DNA from: Bryum argenteum
Taxonomy: Eukaryota > Streptophyta > Bryopsida > Bryales > Bryaceae
Assembly: GCA_037043015.1 (NCBI GenBank)
Contig: CM073325.1
Span: 2,668,501 to 2,732,500, forward strand
Reading direction: 5' to 3'
DNA length: 64,000 nt
Every line of letters begins with the position of its first letter. The first letter of the stretch is position 1. A program made the translations under genes and the position numbers. This document shows positions 45,010-56,510 of the stretch, in pieces. The notes under the pieces are model-generated. The model searched no databases. It was not told the DNA's origin and saw only the letters and a list, made by a program, of their open reading frames with translations.

Positions 45010-48000
45010 AGGTGATGACACCAAGGCCAAGAGGTGCCATGGTTGTGGCAAGATTGGCCACTTCATTGCGGAGTGCCCCGACAAGAAGGTGAGTACCATT
45101 GCAAGTCTTGCTTGTGTTGAAGACCGCATACTAGAAGGAGGTTTTGTGGCCAAGGCAAGTAGCCTCAAGCCAAGGCCGGGCCTCTTGTTTCTTGAGGCCC
45201 AAGTGAAGGACAAAGATGTCTCATGTTTGGTTGATACGGGGCAACGCACTCCTTCATGAGTCCCAAACTAGCAAGGAGTTGGGCTTGCCACGCAAAAAGC
45301 AAGCAAGCCCATCAATGTGCGTTTTGCAAAAGGGGCGAACCGCACAAGACGGAGGAAGTGGCGTTGCAAGTGACCTTGAAGTGTGGGACATTGGAGTTTG
45401 TTGAGAATTTCACATTATATGAGATGGATGAGGTAGACCTCATCTTAGGGGATACCTTCTTTGAGGCGCACACGGTGGATGTGAGGCGCAAGCCAAAGAC
45501 GGTTAGTGGTGCGCCGTGATGGCAAGGAGTTAGTGTTGAAGTTAACTCGTGGCCTTTCAATAGCGGGGGCAAATTAAACTTGGTCTCTTTAGACCAAATG
45601 TTGGAACATCAATTTGTGGTGATGGCTCGTGAAGAGCAACTTGGGCATGAGGGAAGGGGTGCAACAACCACTTCCCAAAGAAATTCAAGAGGTGTTGGCC
45701 AAGTACAAGGATGTGCTTACCAATGAGTTACCCAAAGAGCTACCCCCAAGAAGAGAAGTGGATCACAAGATCGAGGTGCTACCCGAGGGTGAGCCACCTT
45801 CAAGGCACCTTATCGGTTAAACCAAAAAGAGTTGATGGAGCTAAAGAAGCAACTAAACGACTTGTTGGAAAGGGGTTATGTGAGACCAAGCAAGTCACCA
45901 TATGGTGCACCGGTCCTCTTTGTGGACAAGAAGGATGGCAAGCTTAGGATGTGCATTGATTATAGGGCCTTGAATAAGGTGACCATCAAGAACAACTACC
46001 CTTTGCCTCGAATTGATGATCCCTTTGATAGATTGGCGGGAGCTAAGTACTTTAGTCGCATAGACTTAAAGTCGGGTTACTACCAAATCTGCATTGCGGA
46101 TGCGGATGTGGAAAAGACCGCGTGCCGCACAAGGTATGGGTCTTATGAGTTCCTTGTGATGCCCTTTGGGTTGTGCAATGCACCCTCAACATTCACAACC
46201 CTTATGAACACCATCTTTCGAGAGGAAATGGATGACTTTGTGATTGTCTACATCGATGACATCTTGGTGTTTTCCAAGACGGCCGAGGAACATGCAAGGC
46301 ACCTTGAGGCGATCTCATGAAGCTTAGAGACAACAAGCTTTATGCTAATGGGGAAAAGAGTGAGTTTGCACAACTTGAGATGGAGTTCTTGGGCCATGTG
46401 GTTACCGGAGATGGAATCAAGCCGGACATGAAGAAGGTGAAGGCAATTCAAGAGTGGAAGCGGCCTTCTACACAAAAGGGACTTAGGTCATTCCTTGGCC
46501 TAGCAAACTACTATCGCCGCTTATACGCAACTTCTCTAAGATTGCCAAGCCTTTGTCCGACTTGTTGAAAAAAGAGGTGAACCAAGTATGGGATGAATTT
46601 TGCTACCAAGCCTTTGAGGAACTCAAGAACAAGTTGTCATCTCCACCAGTGTTGAAGTTCCCTGAGTTTGATAAGCCCTTTGAGGTCCACACAGATGCAA
46701 GTGACTTTGCCATTGGAGGCGTCTTGATGCAAGATGGTAGGCCAATTGCCTATGAGAGCAAGAAGTTGGATGGGTGTCAAATGAGATGGCCAACTCACGA
46801 GAAGGAGCTCTTTGCGGTGGTGCATTGTTTGAAGACATGGCAACATTACTTGGGGTTGCACAAGACTAAGGTCTACACCGATAATGTGTCTTTGAAGTAT
46901 TTTGAGACACAAGCACAAATGAGTGCCAAACAATTGAGGTGGCATGATACTTTGGCGCTCATGAATGTGGACTTGATCCACAAACCGGGCCGTGACAATG
47001 TGGTGCGGATGTGCTAAGTAGAAAGGAAGAGTTTCATGCCATGAGCACCACCCAAGTCTTGCGGCTCATGTATAAGGGTGAAGGCAATTGGGAACGGCGG
47101 ATAAGAGAGGGGTACATGAAGGACCCCGAGGCACAACAAATGCTTGGTGATCTTAGGAAGGGCAAGAAGCTCAAGGAGATCAAGTTGGTGAATGGATTGC
47201 TCAAGTATAAGCAAAGTAGGGTGTATGTTCCTCAAGGCAAGCTTAGATTGTTGGTTTTGAAGGAGGAACATGATAGTCCCATAGCCGGCCATAGGGGAGA
47301 AAAGGCTACCATTGCAACGGTGTCAAGGAGGTACTATTGGCGGGGATGAAAGATGACATAACCCACTTTGTGAAGACTTGTGTGAAGTGCCAACTTAACC
47401 GGGCTTCATATCAAAAGCAAGCGGGCTTGTTGCAACCATTGCCAATTCCGCCGGGTCCTTGGCATAGTGTGTCTATGGACTTCATCACAAGCCTTCCCGA
47501 GTCGCAAGGGTATGATGCCATCTTAGTGATGGTGGATCGGTTTAGCAAGTTGGCTCATATGGTGCCAACTAGAGGAACCGGCTATCGCGCTTGAGACCGC
47601 CAAGATCTTTCTCGATGCATGGTGGAAGCATCACGGGTTGCCAAGAGTGATTGTGTCGGATCGAGACCCAAAGTTCACAAGTGCATTTTGGAGACACTTC
47701 TTTAGGAAGGTGGGAACCAAGTTGACATTTAGCACCGCCTTTCATCCCCAAACAGACGAGCAAACAAAGGGTGAATGGGGTCTTGAACCAATACTTGAGG
47801 AACTTTGTGAGTGCGGACCAACGTGATTGGGTAGACTATGTGGGGTTGGCGGAGTTCGATTACAATGCGGCCACACACTCGGCGACTAAGGAGTCACCTT
47901 TCAAAGTGGCCTATGGAGTGGAGCCACTCCAACCTCGCCGACTTAGCTCTCGAGGGGGCACATTCAACACCGAGTTCAACCAAGATGGTGAAGACTTGGC

Positions 48001-48560
48001 CAAGAAGCGGGAACATATGTTGGAAAAAACCAAGTTGTTGTTGGAGAAGGCAAGAAGGCGCTATGAGAAGCAAGTCAATGCCGGAAGACGTGAAGTGGAG
48101 TATGAGGTGGGACAAAAGGTGTTGTTGAATGTGAAGAACTTCACCATGCCCGAAGGCCTCACTCCAAAGTTCATGTCCAAGTTTGCGGGTCCGTTTCCCA
48201 TTGTGGAACGGGTGTTCAAAGATGTGTATAAGTTGGAGCTACCACCCGAGATCAAAGTGCATCCAACATTCCATGTTTCATTGTTAAAGCCATTCAAGGA
48301 GGATACCTTGTGGCGGATCGCAAGCAAGTGATTCGGCCACCACCGAGAGTTGGTTGGACAACATTTGGAATATGAGGTAGAGGCCATCCTCAAGAGTAGG
48401 AACCTCAAAAACAAGAGCAAGGAATACCTTGTGAAGTGGCGAGATACCACGAGAAAGAAGCAACGTGGGTGGCGGCAAATGACATGGTGAATGCTAAGGA
48501 GGTGGTGGAGAACTTTGAGAAGAATAGGAGCTCCAACAAGAAGCAACGTAGGCATTGATG
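45010..48560 (+). pseudogene. Retrotransposon pol with chromodomain, frameshifted
   Basis: In order: CCHC zinc knuckle (~45036, C-x2-C-x4-H-x4-C), aspartic protease with LVDTG (~45225, followed at once by a frameshift), reverse transcriptase 45832-46320 with the YIDD active site (~46250), RNase H 46553-47017 with HTDAS, HHCC-type and catalytic integrase segments 47011-48331, and a chromodomain near 48355-48540. The frame changes at several points, each one base out, mostly within short runs of one base. This copy cannot make an intact polyprotein as assembled. Confidence 0.9.
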
Positions 48561-49354
48561 AGGACATCAACCTCCGTAGTGGGGAGGATGACTTGTAGCT
48601 TGGGCGTAGATCCACAACACTTGTACTTGTTCTTTGGATTTGGCAATAAAGTTTGGCTTTGGTGTGTGCAAAGAGAAGAGTATGAGATGGAGTCCTAGTC
48701 TTGTACTTGTGCTAAGTTGGTGGAAGAGGGGAATAGAGATGTGAAACCGAGTTGGGAAGGCCGAGTAATGGGGACCAAGGCTAGGAGAAAGAGTGGATAA
48801 AACCATGAAGTCCCTTGGCCTTGGGCTTGTCCGGCGGGGACAAGGTAATGGCGCGTGCTCATAAAAGCGCCACTCCCACAAACTAGTGCAAGCTAGTGCA
48901 TGGGAGTCATGAACCCATGCCTCGAAAGAGATAGTGGGATCCGAGTTGGGCGGAACTTGGCATTACCCCGTGCGATCGAGTCGTGGTGTAAAAGCCATCT
49001 TGGGTTTGCAACCAAGACAACTTGGTGGAAGCATTGAGGTCCACCTAGTAGTCAAGGAAGAAGTGTTAGGCTAGTGGAGCCTAACTTGGAGAGCCAAGGT
49101 AAGGGCAATCCAAGAGGGTCTCAAAGTAGGTGGGTCTAGAGTAATTTAGTTGCCTTGGAAGAGGTCCAGGGTACTAAACGGACCACCTAGTGACGACACC
49201 TTTGAGACTTTGCCAAAGTTTGAGAGTGCATTGTGGGGTCGCGCCGGTGAAACACGTGCAATCTTTGCACCAATGGGGATGGCAACCCAAGAGTTGGTGT
49301 GACCGACTACAAGTATAGTCGATGAGGGCATCGACTCCATTAGGTGGGGGTGAG

Positions 49355-50646
49355 TGTCGCGCACCTCTCCTTGAGGAATGCCCGCAACACCAAGGGCCCA
49401 AGGGGGACACCGGAGGGACGCCCGGGCCTTGGGGTGCCAAGGTGAAGGGAACCTAAGTGGGCCTAGTGTGGGAGAGGACCCCGGGCGTTGGAGACGCCTC
49501 TCACCCACGGAGACTAGGAGCCACGAGGGAATGGACATGAGATTATGGAAGCTCATGTTGCCACGATTCCGGGATGCTAAGGAGCACCTCAGTTGGAGGT
49601 GTGAGCTAAAAGTTATGGGAGTTGGAAGATTGTGGGACTAAAGGGAGTGCTGTCCAGGGACAGTGCTGGACTGGGAAGCTGGCCCGGGACTCCCGAATCT
49701 TCAGAGGGGCATAACTCCCTCAATACTTGTCGGAATGAGGCAAGCAAGGTGTCTATCGGCATCTACTTGACGAGTAGATGTCGATAGAGTGGTCGCTCGT
49801 CGCGTTTGGATGCGGGACGAGGTAGATACGAGCCCTGGAAGGTTCGGGAAGTCTCCCGGGGCCTTCCAGCGGCTAAGGCATTGGGAGATTGGGTGGTCTT
49901 CCAAAACTAAGAGGTGTGAGGGTCCAGCCCTTCACCTAGGACCAGGGGCTGCCGAATCCCACAGAGTATACTATGGGGAGGGCTGGTCTCCTCCCCACTC
50001 CCATGGTGCCTTGGTGGTGACCAAGGTGGGAGTCCCAGTGGTGTGGCTAGTGTTGGGGCCTCACCATGGGGACTCCCAAGCCAAGGTGAGTCCCAATGGG
50101 TGGAGCTAGTGTTGGGGCTCCACCATGGGGACTCAAAGTGCAAAATGAGGCACGGTGGGTGGAGCTAGTGTTGGGGCTTCACCACGGTGGCTCATAAGGA
50201 CAAGGTGAGTCCCGGTGGGGGAGCTAGTGTTGGGGCTTCACCACGGGGACTCATATAGGCAAAATGAGGACCATGAGTGCTACCGATGTGGGGTGGTGTC
50301 TCACCGCCGGCGTTGTGATTACTTGGTGGCCTTGGGGTCACCATGGTGGTCATGGGCGGTAGTGAGGAGACACCACAAGTGCGGTTAGGCCGCGTGGTAT
50401 GGGAGTGCCACCAAGTTGGGCCTTGGACATAAGTGGAAGTCCGCACCTAACCATTGGCTACCTACGAAGGGGTTGAGTCCCGGTTGCATGAGTAGGAGGG
50501 ATTGATAACCAAGCGGTGAGCTTGGTGGTTGGTATGGAGAGCTAACTTTGTGCATGTGGGGGATGTGCAGAGTTAGCGCTCGTGACACTTGCTAGAGTTG
50601 GGAAAAAGTTGGTGTAAGCCAAGGTGAGCTAGCAAGGGTTGCGACA
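49355..50646 (+). repeat. 3' LTR (1,292 bp)
   Basis: Near-identical partner of 42607-43900, with the same 59-bp tandem units. High identity indicates a recent insertion into the piggyBac transposase. Confidence 0.95.
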
Positions 50647-52165
50647 TAGCTTGCCCATCCAGGCCCCATGTGAGCGTGTTGTTACAGTACCACGCTGCAA
50701 TGGTGCAGTCCGAGAACATGTTCAGACATCTCTTGTCCTGAAGGAGTACACGACATATATGCGTGGTGTTGACGTGGCAGACCAACTTAGAGCCTCCTAC
50801 AGTTGTCAGGTACGCTCACAGAAGTGGTGGCATCGTATCTTCTATTTTTTATTGGATGTGTCAGTGGTGAATATGTATATCATCTACCTTGACTGTGTGG
50901 CCGACTTGAACACTCGGCGTGACACACCAATTTCTCCTATGACACATTTGCAGTTCAAAGTGGGCTTATGTGAGGCTCTCTTAGCTTATCGGCCCATGAG
51001 AACAACTATGCCTACTGACATTGTTGCAGCGCCAGAACGCCCTATTATATGTGTTCCTTCTCACACTAAGCAAAGACGGCGTTGTGTGGTGTGTAAAACC
51101 CGTTATCCACACTACTACTGTCACAAGTGTGGTGACAAGTGGATGTGCCTCAATGAGGGTTGTTACGAGAGATGGCATACTACCCTTGCACTCCACCGTG
51201 CACGTTAGAGGGGCGCACATGTAAGATTTCTAATTCTTTATTGTCTAATTTTGCAAAAACATGTCCCTTACTAAAATTCTTTTCAAAAATGAGACATGAC
51301 CAATGGTTGCAAAAACATTGTTATTATGTTCTTATAAGTTATGAGAATGTTACAAGTTTTTTCTTATGACAAAAATTTAGAGCTTGTTTATGTAACTTAC
51401 TACATGCAATACTAATCAATAACTCTCTTCTGAACGTGATCAATTTTCCATCATGCCTCAAAATTATATTTTTGACGTACTTTTTATTCTAAGTATTTGA
51501 CTCTCATAACAATTTTTTGGCTATTGATTTCAGGTAACAATTATGAGCATGGGTGTAGGGTACAATTTTTGTGACTTCCAAGCATGAAGTAAGGTCAAAA
51601 ATTGTTTTGCTTTGGTTGTGGGGTTTTTTTTTTCATGGATCAGGCGCAGCTGGGAGGGTTTGCTCCAGAACAGGGGTGAAGATGGTGGCTCATGCGGCCC
51701 CCCTGAGGGAGCTGGCGGCGAAGACCGGCAAAGGGGCAGACTCGCGGCGAAAGGGGCACCTCGCGGCGGAAGAAGGCACCTCGCGGCAGAAGGGCGGCAG
51801 AAGGGGGCACCTTGCGGAGCCAGCTCTATCTCCTTGCAGCCAACGAGGAGCGGCCACCTCAAACTCCTTGAAGCCAACGAGGCTCTGAATCCCGCAATTC
51901 TTGCTACCCTTATGGTAAGGTGTCCTATAATGGCGCAATTTTCAGCACAGAAAATCTACTGGAATGTTGCGAGTGCACGCAATGTTGGTGCATGGGGAAA
52001 ATTAGTAGAAAACTAGAGCAAGTGGAATCATCATTTTTCGACTCTTCTACAGTGAGTAATGAATTTTTAAAGATGGAAATATAGGTGTTCCTAAAATGGT
52101 GCCCTAAAGTGACGCCCTACAATCTTTGCAGAGTGTACATGGTACTATTGTAAGGAGAAGCTATT

Positions 52166-52426
52166 ATGTACGTGACAGTGAAGATTACTAGGGCTCCATT
52201 TTCGGCACTGCGCCATTTTTGGCTGCTCTACCATATTCCTTTTACACCTCCTCCTTGGGCCACTGATTTTATTGAGCGTCAGTGCTATAAATGCAAAGTT
52301 TCTTCCTATGACACCTTTGCATCATGGGTCAGTGGGTTTCCAAGGGGACCCAAGAATGCCTCACTGCCCGGTTCCTTTCTGGAGGCATGTTGCCACATTT
52401 GTTCAAGAGAATTCATAAGTAATTGA
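52166..52426 (+). CDS. ORF in piggyBac right arm, unknown
   Basis: Eighty-six codons with QCYKCK and EACCHICSREF Cys pairs. It lies inside the transposon after the transposase. It may be part of a second transposon gene; no family recognised. Confidence 0.35.
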   Translation: MYVTVKITRAPFSALRHFWLLYHIPFTPPPWATDFIERQCYKCKVSSYDTFASWVSGFPRGPKNASLPGSFLEACCHICSREFISN

Positions 52427-52977
52427 GATTTGATTTTTTTCAAGAAATTTTTTCTCACACACATCACATTTGAGTAAAGGCACATTTTCACCGTTGGGAT
52501 TTCATGGATCGCAAATTTTTTGGTTGCTATGGGTGAATTTGTGAAATGGGACAATTTGCTAGCTTTTAGACCTTCACCGCCGAAGGAATTTTGATGAAGG
52601 TCCTAAAAGCATGATGGGGTCAAAAAAAATTGCATGGAGATGCCCAACTTAGTTCTCTACATGGAAAAAAATATGACCAAGATTTTTGGGGTAACAAACA
52701 TCAAGTCCCCCTTTGCACCATTTGGACTTTGTACCCCGGGCAATGCCCAAAAAAAAAATTTCTGCAACTTTGAATGTTATAATCTCAAAGATGGTAAACA
52801 TCCAACGGTTCAAAATTGAATCAGTATTTCTACAGCTAGTAAGCTACAAGATCCTACGGTTGAACGTTCTAATAAAAGAAAAAACTTTGGTTCAACCCGC
52901 CATTCCCACAAAATGGTCAAAAATGACAGTTTTTGGTTTTGGAGGTAGCAAAAACGGCTTGGATTTTTAGGGGTTAA

Positions 52978-55600
52978 TGAATACACTATACTTGGAGTGG
53001 TGGAATGAGTGGCTTCCTAATTTTCAGAAATTAGGAAATAGAAATCACGAAGTTTTCTTATTTTTACGATATTTATATGCACTTACAATAATAACTACAA
53101 ATTTTAGAAGTGATCAATATAGGTCAATTTGTAATGAGATACCATATTGCATGTACACACAGGGTACATTAAGAGTAATTGTAAAGTGCTCAAATCTTCA
53201 TTGAAGTAAGAATCTGACATGCATACATTTAGGGGAGGTGGCCGCCTTTAGTTTCTCCTACCTTACTTCAAAATGTTTCAAATATATTTCAAAGTGTTTC
53301 AAATACATTTTGGCAAAATGTTCGAGATATGTTTTGGAATGTTTCAAACATGTTTCAAAATGTTTCTAATATGTTTAGAAAAGTTCCAAATATGTTTTGA
53401 GATGTTTCAAGTATAATTTGAAATGTTTCAAATATGTTTCAAAAGGTTTCAAATATGTCCTAGTTTGAAATATGTGTTTCAAGACAAATGTCCAAAGCAT
53501 CTATGTTTTGTTTCATTTTTTGGTTTGGTCTAAATTATCATGTAATGATAACCTTTTTATATTTCACATGCATAGATTACCAAGCCAGTAGATATTTCTC
53601 AATTTTTTTGTACACATTTAACTAAACCAAGCCACAAGGTTTATCTCATATTAATCGTGAGAAGATTTTACAATAAGGTAATAACCCTATAAGTTTCTTG
53701 CAATGTTTTCTTTCAATTTTTTGGTAGTAGTAAGAATGTACATGAGTGGCTTTAAACCAATGTTTACCCTTTAACGCCAAGTGTCACTTCTATGAAGGAT
53801 GACTTTGATTCCTTTTTTTCTTTAGACCTCATTTCAATAAAAGTTTCATATCTTATCTTGATATCCAACCTTTGAGAATAAACTTCAATCAGAACTTCAA
53901 TCGTTAAAAAAAATTGTACAAATTGTTGAAGGTATGGAGACATGTCAAAGTTGGATCTTAACCAATATGGAGCGACATGTTGGGGAGCAAATATAATGAT
54001 GTGGAAAACGTCCTCAACGAAAGCATCAAGATTTGTTAGTTTCTTTGTTTCACATGGCCTTTCGAATGATCATACATGTAGTAAATAGACTTGCGTCTAG
54101 TGAAGTTTGAATGTACTCTCTTACAGTTGATGCCATGCAATAGTTAAGTGACAATCTCTAGTGTGTGATTTTGCCTCATGATACTTGTTTCTTTTCCCAT
54201 CTAAAACTTATATTTACAAAACAAACATCCAATAATTAACAAATAAATAATGTTATAGAAATTGAATTTGTCGTATGTTGGTGATGAAAATCTTCAGTTT
54301 CAAGGGTGTATTACTTTGACCATCAATAGATATGTTCACAAAGACACAAACTCTATGTTCTCTGGACTACTTTCTTGAAGCCTTGTAATTGTTCACCCAC
54401 GATAATCCAAATCGGGACTTACCACCAAACCATTAATTATTTTTTGTAAGAGTTTTTGGACTTCAAGAGGAAATCAACATGTGCACTATGTGAACATGTG
54501 CGCAAGTATCCTAAGAACAATTGGGAATCAAAAATGTACTTGTAATTGAAGCAAGAAGTAAGGGTAGTCAATGATAGATTGTGTATGAAGTACTCGAAAC
54601 TTGTTGAAGGGTGATGGTATGGTTGGGGTACCCAAAAAGGTTGTCTCGTGAACAATTGCAATCTATACTGGTCTGTCAAACATATCCATTTTTAAACTGT
54701 AATAAAGTAAGACTTCATTAGATGTGGTTTTAGTTGTATATACTTATAATGTATCAAGAATAAAAATTAGAAACTAAAAGAAATATTTTGAAGTAATTTT
54801 ATTTGATTTTTTAGTTGAAAAAGTAAGTTAGGTCTCACTAACCTAAAATCCATAGAATCAAGCAAATGGAATACCAACCATTTTTATTTTAATATAATTT
54901 TTGAATATGACCTACATCTTCTTGTATAGAATAAAAAATAATTTATTCAATTTTTAAAAAATTAATTCATTGTGCACTATAATGCCTGCAAATCCCAAAA
55001 TTCAGCATTTTTTCCCTCATCTATGAATGGATCCAAAAAAAATAAAAATATATAATAAATTAAAAAAAAAAAAAAAAATCTAAGAGAAACTCTATAGGCA
55101 TATATACTTTGATTTCATTGAGGTGCATGATATTTTATTTTCCATTTTAGGGTCTTTTCACTTGATTAAAATGGACAAATTAGACAAACTTTGGAGGCTT
55201 TCAATAAAAATAACCTAATTAGTGTGTCCAAAAAGTGATACCCCAAGCTTACCATTGCCCTAAACAATACCATACAAAAAAGAGTTGATCATTTACCATG
55301 ACATCGTCGAATACTCCGATGTGATTCCAAAACACTACAGTTCTCAAATCCGATCATTTTTGAGTCCACCTTGAATTTTCAAACTATTGAAAAAAAACTC
55401 CTTCTAAAGTCGGCTGTTACCCGACTGTCTGTACACGCGCTCCATTGTAAGAACTGGGTCCATTCTACAAGTGTCTAGATCGAGACCTAAAGTAAGACTA
55501 ATCAACATTGACCATGTGTGGCTGGGGCCACTTGGCAGCAACTGTAGGTGAGACCGAGTGTGGCCTTGACTGATAAGCAGCACTAATCCCACTGCTGCTC
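52978..55600. other. AT-rich intergenic region with minisatellite
   Basis: No convincing gene on either strand. 53265-53470 is a degenerate tandem array of ~11- or 22-bp units (TGTTTCAAATATG-like), matched at 38645-38710. The rest is AT-rich with short A/T runs. Confidence 0.6.
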
Positions 55601-56510
55601 GTTGCCGTCCTCCTCACCAGCTTCTTCTGCTTAGTACCCTCCCTTCATCGCCACCATCATCAGCTTCAATCGCAAATCGTCCTTGCACATTCGCACCAGC
55701 GCCTCGAATCGAATCAGGTACTTCTTTTCTGGTTCCTTTATTCCTATCAACTTTGTTCTATGCATGTAGCATGTTCCAGCATCTCCGAATCTTAGCTCAA
55801 ATCCCGTAGCCTCTGGTGTCATTGAGGTCGTCGAGCTTGTGTGATCGGTTTTGCAATAATTTCGTTAATTGGCAATTAGAATTGAAAGCTTGACAGGGTT
55901 CTTGATTTGTTGATTAAGATTTTCGGCAATCGTAATTATGCTTGTTTCGAGGAGTTGGATGATGATTAGAAGGACAGCTTAGTTAATCATGAGTTTTCTA
56001 GTCCTTGATGTTTTGAGGTATGAGAATCGAGAGATTGAGACAGGTTTGTTGTTTGTTGATTGCTGATGAAGAGTTTCGAAAATTGTATCCTTGTTTTAAA
56101 TTCAACATTTAATAGTCGGACGGTCGAGAATAATTACGAGTATTATCATAATGACTTAGTCCTCGATGTTTCAAGAAACGATTCGACTTGCAATCGAGTA
56201 AGCGATTTGTTTGTTTTATTGCGATGAGACAAGACAGCTCGTTGGATACGTGTTTCGGGATCTGTATCCTTGTTAAGGAGTTATCACCTGAGTGTCGGAT
56301 GATCGACAGTATGACATCTTAGAACTAGTCTTGGTGTTTCCAGAAACTATACGAGTTGCGATCGAGTGAGCGATTTGTTCTTGTCGCGACACGGACTCGA
56401 AAGTGAGAGGCGTGAACTAAATCGCTGAGTTTGACTCGTTTTCGAAGAAATCCATGTTCAATATGGAAATTCTAAGTCTTGTAAGTCGTAGTGCAGATCC
56501 AGCATAAACA
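55601..56510 (+). promoter_or_regulatory. Actin 5' leader exon and leader intron
   Basis: A pyrimidine-rich leader (about 55610-55717) ends at a CAG/GTACTT donor; a T-rich intron runs 55718-56496 and ends GTGCAG, leaving a 14-nt leader before the ATG at 56511. Plant actin genes have a leader intron at this spot that boosts expression. The transcription start is not visible. Confidence 0.65.

Larger units (their letters stand above)
42607..50646 (+). mobile_element. Ty3/gypsy chromovirus, 8.04 kb
   Basis: Two LTRs (42607-43900 and 49355-50646), gag-pol order capsid, CCHC knuckle, protease, reverse transcriptase, RNase H, integrase, chromodomain, flanked by TAGCT. The domain order and chromodomain place it in the chromovirus branch. 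A purine-rich tract (AGGTGGGGGTGAG) directly precedes the 3' LTR. No TGG-starting tRNA primer site follows the 5' LTR at 43901, so the primer is unclear. The coding region is broken by many single-base frameshifts and at least one stop. Confidence 0.95.
40872..51208 (+). pseudogene. piggyBac transposase, split by an LTR retrotransposon
   Basis: Two segments, 40872-42606 and 50652-51208, are in the same frame once the inserted element and one TAGCT copy are ignored. Segment 1 has the DDE_Tnp_1_7 core with the first two catalytic Asp codons (42090-42092 in FVTVDEMM; 42375-42377 in HVVTLDNFF). Segment 2 has the third (50771-50773, in RGVDVADQLR) and a C-terminal Cys-rich zinc finger with CVVCKTRYPHYYCHKCGDKW. 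So all catalytic residues survive and the only obvious lesion is the insertion. The first ~140 codons include a GC-rich, Gly/Ser/Ala-rich stretch (40912-41290) foreign to the family. The first in-frame ATG is 40872; the true start may use an upstream exon. Confidence 0.92.
38736..52977 (+). mobile_element. piggyBac-family transposon with nested retrotransposon
   Basis: The borders are exact: TTAA at 38736-38739 and 52974-52977, with a 14-bp inverted repeat CCCCTAAAAATCCA just inside each. TTAA duplication and CCCY ends define piggyBac. Without the 8.04-kb LTR element inside it, the transposon is ~6.2 kb. It encodes a piggyBac transposase (40872-51208, interrupted), plus upstream and downstream open frames of unknown role. 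Three GC-rich blocks (39456-40040, 40912-41290, 51640-51860) stand out against an AT-rich body. A hairpin AAAGCC-GAATT-GGCTTT is at 38756-38772, 16 nt inside the left TTAA. The right subterminal region (52776-52880) matches the inner part of the TTAA MITEs in this window. Confidence 0.93.
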
